Shown one piece after another: positions 59,201 through 64,000 of a stretch of 64,000 bases of DNA. The DNA is taken from positions 1 to 64,000 of the forward strand of contig QJYB01000047.1 in assembly GCA_003247835.1 (NCBI GenBank), given 5' to 3'. The stretch comes from Gammaproteobacteria bacterium (GTDB lineage Bacteria; Pseudomonadota; Gammaproteobacteria; Pseudomonadales; Azotimanducaceae). The notes under the pieces are model-generated. The model was not told where the DNA came from. It worked only from the letters and a program-made list of their open reading frames with translations, and did no database searches. A program made the translations under genes and the position numbers. The stretch's first letter is position 1. Each line of letters starts with the position of its first letter.

Positions 59201-62200
59201 CGCCGAACCGCCGGTGATACCGGCTGCCACGTTGAGGCCGCCGTTACCACCGGAGCCGCCGATGCTCTGGGCCATGACGGCGTTCGATCCACCCGCACGC
59301 ACATGCTCGAGAAGGCTGCAGATCAGGCACGATTCCGGCGTGATCCCGAATTCAGGAAGCTCGATGACCTCCTCGCTCAAACCGGTTGCGACTACGTTGC
59401 CGGTGATGGTCGCAGTGACGTTACCGGCGTCACCGCCGTCGCCACCGAACCCACCGAGTCCCAGGGAAGCACCGAAGGCCGTACCGCCCGTGCTCACGCC
59501 CAGGTTTCCGGAGACATTGATTCCGCCTCGTCCGCCACCGCCGCCCACGCTCTGTACCGTGACGGCATCCGTGTCGGCTCCCGTGGTGGCCGTATCGCCC
59601 GTGAGGGTCAGGCTGGCATCCGCACCATTGCCACCGCCACCGCCGAATCCGCCCACGCCAACTGAGATGGGCACTGCAGTCGCCGCGGACAGCGCGACGT
59701 TACCCGATACGTTGAGCGCACCGTTACCGCCGCCCCCGCCCATGCTCTGCACGACCACGGCCTCGGATCGCTCACCAGCCGTGGACACGTCGCCCGTCAG
59801 CGTCATTGATGCCGCTGCCGCGTCACCACCGTCGCCGCCGAATCCGCCGACACCGACGGACACACCGCCGCCAGCACTGGCGATGCTCAAACCGCCGGAA
59901 ACGTTCAGACCGCCATTGCCACCGCCGCCGCCTACACTCTGAGTCAGCACCGCCGTCGCGTCAGACCCAAAGGTTCGCACGTCACCGGTGATGGTGCCGG
60001 TCGCAGTGCCGCCGTCGCCGCCACCACCGCCAGCCCCGCCAACACCCACCGAGAGATTGCCACTGCCGCTGCTGGCTGCTGCGATGCCACCGGAGACATT
60101 CAATCCACCAATACCACCGCCACCACCCAGGCTCTGAGTGATCACCGCCATGGAGTCCTCACCTAGGGTCGTGACGTCACCGGTCACGGTCGCCGTCACG
60201 GCACCCGCGTCGCCACCGTCGCCACCGGAACCCCCGACGCCGACCATGACGGCGGCACTGCCGCCGGCAGAGCCGGCGAGTCCGCCGGAGACGTTCAGGC
60301 CGCCATTGCCACCACCACCACCAACACTCTGCGCGAGCACGGCGTTGGCGAGGGCCCCGCGGGTGGAGACCGAGGCGTCGATAGTGGCATCCACCGTCGC
60401 GCCATCACCACCACCGCCACCGGCGCCGCCAACGCCCACACCAAGCGCGCCACTGCCGGAGCTCGAGATGGCCGCGCCACCTGAGACGTTGAGCCCGCCG
60501 TTACCGCCGCCACCGCCGAGGCTCTGGCTGATCACACCGTCTGAGCCTTCGCCAGTGGTGTCGATGATCCCGGTGACGGTGCTGACGACGACACCGCCAT
60601 CGCCACCATCGCCGCCTGCACCGCCCACACCCACGTTGATCGAGCCGCTGCCACCCGCAGAACCACCAATACCCGCGGAGACATTGAGCGCGCCGTTGCC
60701 ACCACCCCCACCGACGCTCTGCGCGAGCACCGCGTCCGCATCGTCACCCAGAGTCGTCGCGTGCCCCGTGTAAATGAGGGTTGCCGCACCGCCGCTGCCG
60801 CCATCACCACCGGCGCCACCTACCCCCACCGATACACCGACGCCAGCCGCAGGCGCGATGGCAAGGCTACCGGAGACGTTCACCCCACCACTGCCGCCAC
60901 CGCCGCCTACACTCTGCACGATGACCCCGTCGGACAGATTGCCGCCGGTCGTAACGTCACCCGTGAGGTTACCTGTTGCGGAGCCACCGATGCCGCCACC
61001 ACCGCCAGCACCACCGACGCCTACGGCTGCACCGCCGCTGCCGCCGGCCGACCCGGCGATGACACCGGAGACGTTGAAGCCACCCTGGCCGCCACCACCG
61101 CCCACGCTCTGCGCGATCCAGCCATCCGCATTGTCACCCGACGTGGTGACGTTGCCGCGATAGGTGGCATCCACCGTGCCGCCCTGGCCGCCATCGCCGC
61201 CGGTGCCGCCGACCCCGACTCCCACCGCAACACTCAATGCCGCGCTGCCCGCGACCGACGCGTTCACGACCCAGCCGCCTTTGCCGCCGCCGCCGCCCAC
61301 CGACTGGGCGAGAAAACCTTCCGAAAGATCGCCGCTGGTGACGATGTTGCCGCCCGCATCGGTGATGACGGTGCCGCCGACACCTCCATCACCGCCAGAA
61401 CCGCCTACACCGACCGCCACCGAGCCCGCTCCGGGACCACCAGCAACCCCCACCGAAACGGCGCCGCCACCGCTGCCGCCACCACCACCAACGGACTGCA
61501 CCACCACGCCGTCCGCATCCACGCCGCCGGTGATGACCGTTGAATCTCCATTCAACGTCACGGACCCGCCGATCCCACCGCCGCCGCCCGTACCGCCGAC
61601 CGCCACCGACGCGGCACCGAACGCGCCGCCTGTGACCTGGACCGCGAGCCCGCCGTTACCGCCACCGCCTCCGACGGACTGCGCGAAGATGCCGTTGGCC
61701 CGATCGCCTTGAGTGCGGATCAGGGGTGTCACCTCCACGGGCACGCCGTCCACCATACGGGTGTAGTTCGACGAGCCCACCGTAACCGTGCCGCCGTTAC
61801 CTCCGGCCGCCGCGCGTCCGCCGATGGCCACACCAGCGAACGCAGAGCCCGAATAGCTGCCGCCGCCGTTGCCGCCACCGCCGCCCACGGACTGGGCGAA
61901 GATGCCGCGGGCATCATCGCCTACCGTGGAGAGATCGTTGCTGTTTGCAACGGTGGCCGAGCCGCCATTGCCACCACCGGAGCCGCTGCCACCCAGGGTG
62001 AAGAAAACGCCGCCGGAGGTGCCGCCGTCACCACCACCACCACCGATACTCTGCGCCTGAATGGCGTGGGCCCGCTCGCCCTGGGTACCGACCACACCCG
62101 TGTTGGTCAATGTGACGGCGCCGCCGCCGCTCGTGGAGCTGCCGCGGCCGCCGATGGCCACCAGACCACCGCTGTCGCCACCAAAACCGCCACCGCCACC

Positions 62201-64000
62201 CACGCTCTGCGCGAACAGCCCCCGGGAGCGATCGCCCAGGGTTTCCACGCGGGCGTTGTTCGTCAGCAGCACGGTACCGCCCGCGCCGCCGCTGGATCCG
62301 GATCCTCCGAGAGATACCACGCCGCCGCCCGAACCGCCGGCACCACCGCCGCCACCGATGCTCTGTGCGACGACCGCGTCGCTGGCCGTGCCATCGGTCT
62401 GGATGCGCCCATCGTTGACCACGTCCACGGTGCCGCCCGAACCGCCGCTGCCGCCGGCGCCACCGAGCGTCACCGCGCCACCCGAACCACGAGCCGTGCC
62501 GCCGCCGCCCCCTACGCTCTGGGCGAACAGTCCATAGGAGCCATCACCCACCGTGCGCAGCTCGGCTGCGCTGTCCACGTCGACCACACCGCCATTGCCC
62601 GCGGCGCTGCCGTTGCCACCCAGTGCCACCAGCGCGCCGCTGGTGCCACCGTCACCGCCACCGCCGCCCACGCTCTGGGCGAGAATGGCGTAAGAACCGT
62701 CTCCCTCGGTGAGTATCGTGCTGCCCGCAGCGTTCTCCACATCCACGCGACCACCGTTGCCACCGGCGGTACCGGTACCGCCGAACGCCACCACGCCGCC
62801 ACTGGTTCCACCGTTGCCACCGCCACCACCGATGGACTGCACGAACATGCCGTGAGCCGAGTCACCGAGGGTGCGGATGCTGCCGGTTGCGCCCATTCGG
62901 CCATTGGCCGTGCCGCCGCTACCACCCGCGGAACCGCTGCCGCCGAACGCCACCACGCCGCCAGCATCGCCACCGTCGCCCCCGGTACCGCCGACGCTCT
63001 GCGAGACGATGCCGTGCGCCGCGAAACCGCTGGTGATGATGGTGCCGTTGTTGGTGACCGTGACCGTGCCGCCGTTACCGCCGGCCCGGGAGCTGCCCGC
63101 GGAACCGACGAGTCCCCAGCTGTCACCGCCGTTGCCCGCCGCGCCGCCGATGCTGAGACCGTAGACGCCAACCGCGCCGGCACCAAAGGTGGTGATGTCA
63201 CCGTTGTTGGTGATGGTGACCGGGCCGCCGCTCGCGGCACTGCCGCCAGTGCCCCCGCCACCGAAGATGTAGCCGCTGCCGCCGTCGCCGCCATACCCGC
63301 TTCGACTCTGAGCGAAGATCCCGTGCGCCCGGGTCCCCCGCGTGGTGATCGTGGCCGCAGACGTCACGTTGACGGTGCCACCTCTGCCGGCATCACCACC
63401 GGGCAGACCATCAAAGTTGCCGTAGGCATCACCTCCATCACCGCCATCACCACCGATACTGGAGACGGTGATTCCCGGCAGCTCGAAACTCACGGATTCG
63501 ATGGGACCGACGCTCTCGGAATACGTTCGATTCAGGGTGGGTCCCGTACCCCCATCGCCCCCGGCGGTGCCACCGTAACCGATGATCACGCACCCACCGA
63601 AGATGCCGGTGGGATCGCAGATCTGCACACCGTAACCGTTGTTGCCGTCGCTGCCGTTGCTGCCTTTCTGCTTGACCGCAATGACGCCTGAGTTGCCCGT
63701 CGGTATGGGTACGTCGACCGGGCCACCAGGATCACCTGGCGCGCCCTGTGCGTCCGGCGGCACGTCGGTATCCACCGGCCGGGCGACCTGTATGACGTCG
63801 CCGCTGTCCAGCGTGAAGCTCTCGGCCAGGCCCGTGTCCGCATTGGTCACCACGCTGACGATCGTCACCGTGGCCGGCGGTACGTTCGGGTCGTTCGGAT
63901 CCTCGAACATATCTCCGACGGTGTAGTAGAACATTATGACGTCGTCGTTCTCGGTAAGTACCGAGTTGTCCAGCACCGCCACGACAGTGGCGTCCACGCC
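53234..64000 (-). CDS. Giant Gly-rich repetitive autotransporter (partial, N-terminus beyond right edge)
   Basis: 3587+ aa in one frame; dozens of QSVGGGGGxGG repeats; C-terminal beta-barrel ending MEFPIQ. Confidence 0.9.
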   Translation of the reverse strand, partial: GVDATVVAVLDNSVLTENDDVIMFYYTVGDMFEDPNDPNVPPATVTIVSVVTNADTGLAESFTLDSGDVIQVARPVDTDVPPDAQGAPGDPGGPVDVPIPTGNSGVIAVKQKGSNGSDGNNGYGVQICDPTGIFGGCVIIGYGGTAGGDGGTGPTLNRTYSESVGPIESVSFELPGITVSSIGGDGGDGGDAYGNFDGLPGGDAGRGGTVNVTSAATITTRGTRAHGIFAQSRSGYGGDGGSGYIFGGGGTGGSAASGGPVTITNNGDITTFGAGAVGVYGLSIGGAAGNGGDSWGLVGSAGSSRAGGNGGTVTVTNNGTIITSGFAAHGIVSQSVGGTGGDGGDAGGVVAFGGSGSAGGSGGTANGRMGATGSIRTLGDSAHGMFVQSIGGGGGNGGTSGGVVAFGGTGTAGGNGGRVDVENAAGSTILTEGDGSYAILAQSVGGGGGDGGTSGALVALGGNGSAAGNGGVVDVDSAAELRTVGDGSYGLFAQSVGGGGGTARGSGGAVTLGGAGGSGGSGGTVDVVNDGRIQTDGTASDAVVAQSIGGGGGAGGSGGGVVSLGGSGSSGGAGGTVLLTNNARVETLGDRSRGLFAQSVGGGGGFGGDSGGLVAIGGRGSSTSGGGAVTLTNTGVVGTQGERAHAIQAQSIGGGGGDGGTSGGVFFTLGGSGSGGGNGGSATVANSNDLSTVGDDARGIFAQSVGGGGGNGGGSYSGSAFAGVAIGGRAAAGGNGGTVTVGSSNYTRMVDGVPVEVTPLIRTQGDRANGIFAQSVGGGGGNGGLAVQVTGGAFGAASVAVGGTGGGGGIGGSVTLNGDSTVITGGVDADGVVVQSVGGGGGSGGGAVSVGVAGGPGAGSVAVGVGGSGGDGGVGGTVITDAGGNIVTSGDLSEGFLAQSVGGGGGKGGWVVNASVAGSAALSVAVGVGVGGTGGDGGQGGTVDATYRGNVTTSGDNADGWIAQSVGGGGGQGGFNVSGVIAGSAGGSGGAAVGVGGAGGGGGIGGSATGNLTGDVTTGGNLSDGVIVQSVGGGGGSGGVNVSGSLAIAPAAGVGVSVGVGGAGGDGGSGGAATLIYTGHATTLGDDADAVLAQSVGGGGGNGALNVSAGIGGSAGGSGSINVGVGGAGGDGGDGGVVVSTVTGIIDTTGEGSDGVISQSLGGGGGNGGLNVSGGAAISSSGSGALGVGVGGAGGGGGDGATVDATIDASVSTRGALANAVLAQSVGGGGGNGGLNVSGGLAGSAGGSAAVMVGVGGSGGDGGDAGAVTATVTGDVTTLGEDSMAVITQSLGGGGGIGGLNVSGGIAAASSGSGNLSVGVGGAGGGGGDGGTATGTITGDVRTFGSDATAVLTQSVGGGGGNGGLNVSGGLSIASAGGGVSVGVGGFGGDGGDAAAASMTLTGDVSTAGERSEAVVVQSMGGGGGNGALNVSGNVALSAATAVPISVGVGGFGGGGGNGADASLTLTGDTATTGADTDAVTVQSVGGGGGRGGINVSGNLGVSTGGTAFGASLGLGGFGGDGGDAGNVTATITGNVVATGLSEEVIELPEFGITPESCLICSLLEHVRAGGSNAVMAQSIGGSGGNGGLNVAAGITGGSASGGINLGVGGFGGGGGDAGTVNLTVVGEQFTAVGDSRTVITAQSIGGGGGNGALNVAGGITGNGQLTVGVGGFGGDGGTGSDVTASVTGAMSNAGMGSRGLVAQSIGGGGGNGGINISGGVNALPGSGAPSLVFGLGGAGGAGNSAGSVTAVQQGSVTVRGLDSIGVLAQSVGGGGGTGALNVAGSLAAGEGFNAAVGIGGRGGAGADAGAVSLVSNGFISVDGRRDDASGAPLPDPVDPADIDFTTRTNGILVQSVGGGGGRGGMNVSGVIMPVGNQLSAGVGGTGGGGGNAGAVTLERGLVEAAELHTYGQQANGVVVQSIGGGGGDAGMNFVVSANGFGDSTAFESNIAIGGAGGDPGNGDTVTVNHLGTIVTRGEQSNGLLAQSVGGGGGNAAINLALGLNKNASGVNVAVGGGPGDGGSGERVDVTHDGTITTQGNDSMAIFAQSVGGGGGNAALSTSVALLASNKLDIGIGRYGGTGGTGGDVIVSAAGSLNTSGDRAIGLLAQSVGNGGGKSGAFMIGAKGTSGEGNTQSATSAALSVGLEGGSGGTAGMVDVDATSAITTAGLDAHAIHAQSVGGGGGIGGAATNLVIRETTTARVGVGGAGGTGGLGGLVDVVSEGTLITSGDGARGVYAQSIGGGGGTGGMAGLINLQTGGAASTGNNGIGVSVGGTGGSGADGGEVTVVNRGVIDTAGSRANGIDAQSVGGGGGDGGMVINGSLSGAGRQTQLAINVGGAGGAGGDGAGVTVSNENQVIVRGSDAIGIQAQSLGGGGGNAGLIAVLDINRPGAESSSGTFGVNVGGEGGTGGDGGTVTVDNVDGADITTLGEKGYGVLAQSIGGGGGNGGSIVAVSFSGGSAKTVSGSLNVGGVGGVGGVGGSSTVNNAGVIDTAGDYAHGVLAQSIGGGGGNGGLVLASNAIQKHGQQGRSAAIAVGGFGGDGGDGGSVVVNNSGQIITRGANAHGILAQSIGGGGGNANVGYGRGNNRAVTKIANKLSSRLGGSELAGGDGGTGGTVTVNHSGDITVMGEGSQAIKAESINGGGGGLVLDFNGITSLPGGEGLPGVPGDEDPGFTVDPLLMLKAGSEQALNTTAGAVTINNTGTFGAIGRNSTALGVQSIGGGGGTMQLDLEFADTQDGGLLGVEATLGGSDSENSDGNAIVSAHLGDLLTEGEHSLGAALQSIGGGGGRAFLTLERQEGTLGEVALMIGAEGGSGNDGGDVAYDHAGRIVTTGNSAVGFLAQSIGAGGGETYLTGTDHAVVTLGGSSGADGSAGSIDFSLEGEVRTAGVGAHGVVLQSIGGGGGLVLGEAGTTFDVTLSSDNAGDGGDISFDLNSEIVASGAGSIGLLAQSVGGGGGYVDGVGVLSAGGQGRGGDLTFRLNGSVGAADASAVYLQSVGSLGAGNIQLDLGADGAIVGGGEAALVFDGGLDNRLTNLGLIGALAGSSGTAMIASSGNDTIENAGVFIGSMDLGGGTNRFDNLVDGQLLSGERINLGATGELTNAGSLSPGGDGNALVSRLSGNLVQSAGAILLADLDFGTDTLDGLEATGTADVDGMVSLTLHNVEAMAPGTHRKALFSAAGGLTDQGVALAADSSLVIGYALVTDANALWLDYDVDFMPEGMGQGPETIAGYINRIQLAGGGSGSYGDVVANLVTAADLESYEDLLTQLSPQVYGEQQVQLIDSGVEFAQRLMSCQQVGGEHRFTREGSCVWYHFEDQETSLDAHDGYQSIDGSTTRLAFGGQWTYDNNWSVGLGFSRSRTKNDGFGGAWRSDALTYQVGGALKRRFGAAKLIASATYGWSDSDTSRLLTAGDGFTTDLSRDMRLASAVLRAQYDFEFESWFLRPKLDLGFARLWADGADERGAEGANLVLEGYVDDYSWIRPALEAGKEFDLGSNRLRLNADFGVQQYLGNTDTVVEARFAGAPASAAPLQLESDLGDPVYGASVGIDFLSRNDLIIQLYYQRNWADHRDVDAIRFKMEFPIQ
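59380..61123 (-). repeat. Array of nine 64-65-aa (about 195-bp) in-frame repeats in the autotransporter passenger
   Basis: Units of form AVLAQSVGGGGGNGGLNVSGG..VGVGGAGGDGGDGG..TGDVTTLGEDSD. Confidence 0.8.
61900..63010 (-). repeat. Array of about 52-aa (156-bp) in-frame repeats in the autotransporter passenger
   Basis: Units of form SYAILAQSVGGGGGDGGTSGALVALGGNGSAAGNGGVVDVDSAAELRTVGDG. Confidence 0.75.

Noticed and set aside
56420-59665. 1081-aa plus-strand ORF rich in TAD/ATTTA (also 54473..56023 and 61709..63691 on +)
   Set aside because: Antisense shadow of the Gly-rich autotransporter: GC-rich periodic codons keep the opposite frames open; low-complexity Ala/Thr/Asp/Arg composition with no domain signature
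54500-63500. CRISPR-like or satellite-like periodic repeats
   Set aside because: Period is a multiple of 3, repeats vary at synonymous and conservative positions, and all lie in one open frame with a C-terminal barrel; spacers are themselves homologous, so not CRISPR
1-64000. tRNA/rRNA genes or IS elements
   Set aside because: No transposase-like ORF and no tRNA/rRNA signature recognised by eye; a tRNAscan/Infernal run would be needed to exclude small RNAs

Overview
High-GC bacterial chromosomal window, probably gammaproteobacterial from its gene content (organism not determined). It is densely coding on both strands and I saw no tRNA, rRNA, CRISPR array, IS element or prophage. Recognisable blocks: homospermidine synthase; a persulfide/sulfide oxidation operon (FisR-like sigma54 activator, divergent persulfide dioxygenase, TauE/SafE permease, DUF442-SQR fusion) with a well-formed -24/-12 promoter; a ParA/ribbon-helix-helix-like pair; a class III PHA synthase with a short PhaE-like partner; surE and yaeQ; an HMG-CoA-synthase-like gene; a desaturase and TetR regulator with a phased double palindromic operator; a catabolic cluster of amidohydrolases, alpha/beta hydrolase and FAD enzyme; a wHTH-TPR regulator, a lipoprotein and a membrane TIR-TPR protein; acnB with a divergent LysR; a PQQ-dependent dehydrogenase; and a giant (>3580 aa) Gly-rich autotransporter running off the right edge. 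The most unusual object is the 678-aa protein at 12329..14365 (-). It reads as an N-terminal ECF sigma factor, then ankyrin repeats, then a C-terminal domain that aligns by eye with the F1-ATPase beta subunit but has lost the Walker A Lys/Thr, the Walker B Asp and the catalytic Glu. It is the best candidate here for an undescribed system. All homology calls were made by eye from protein motifs; no database search was run.
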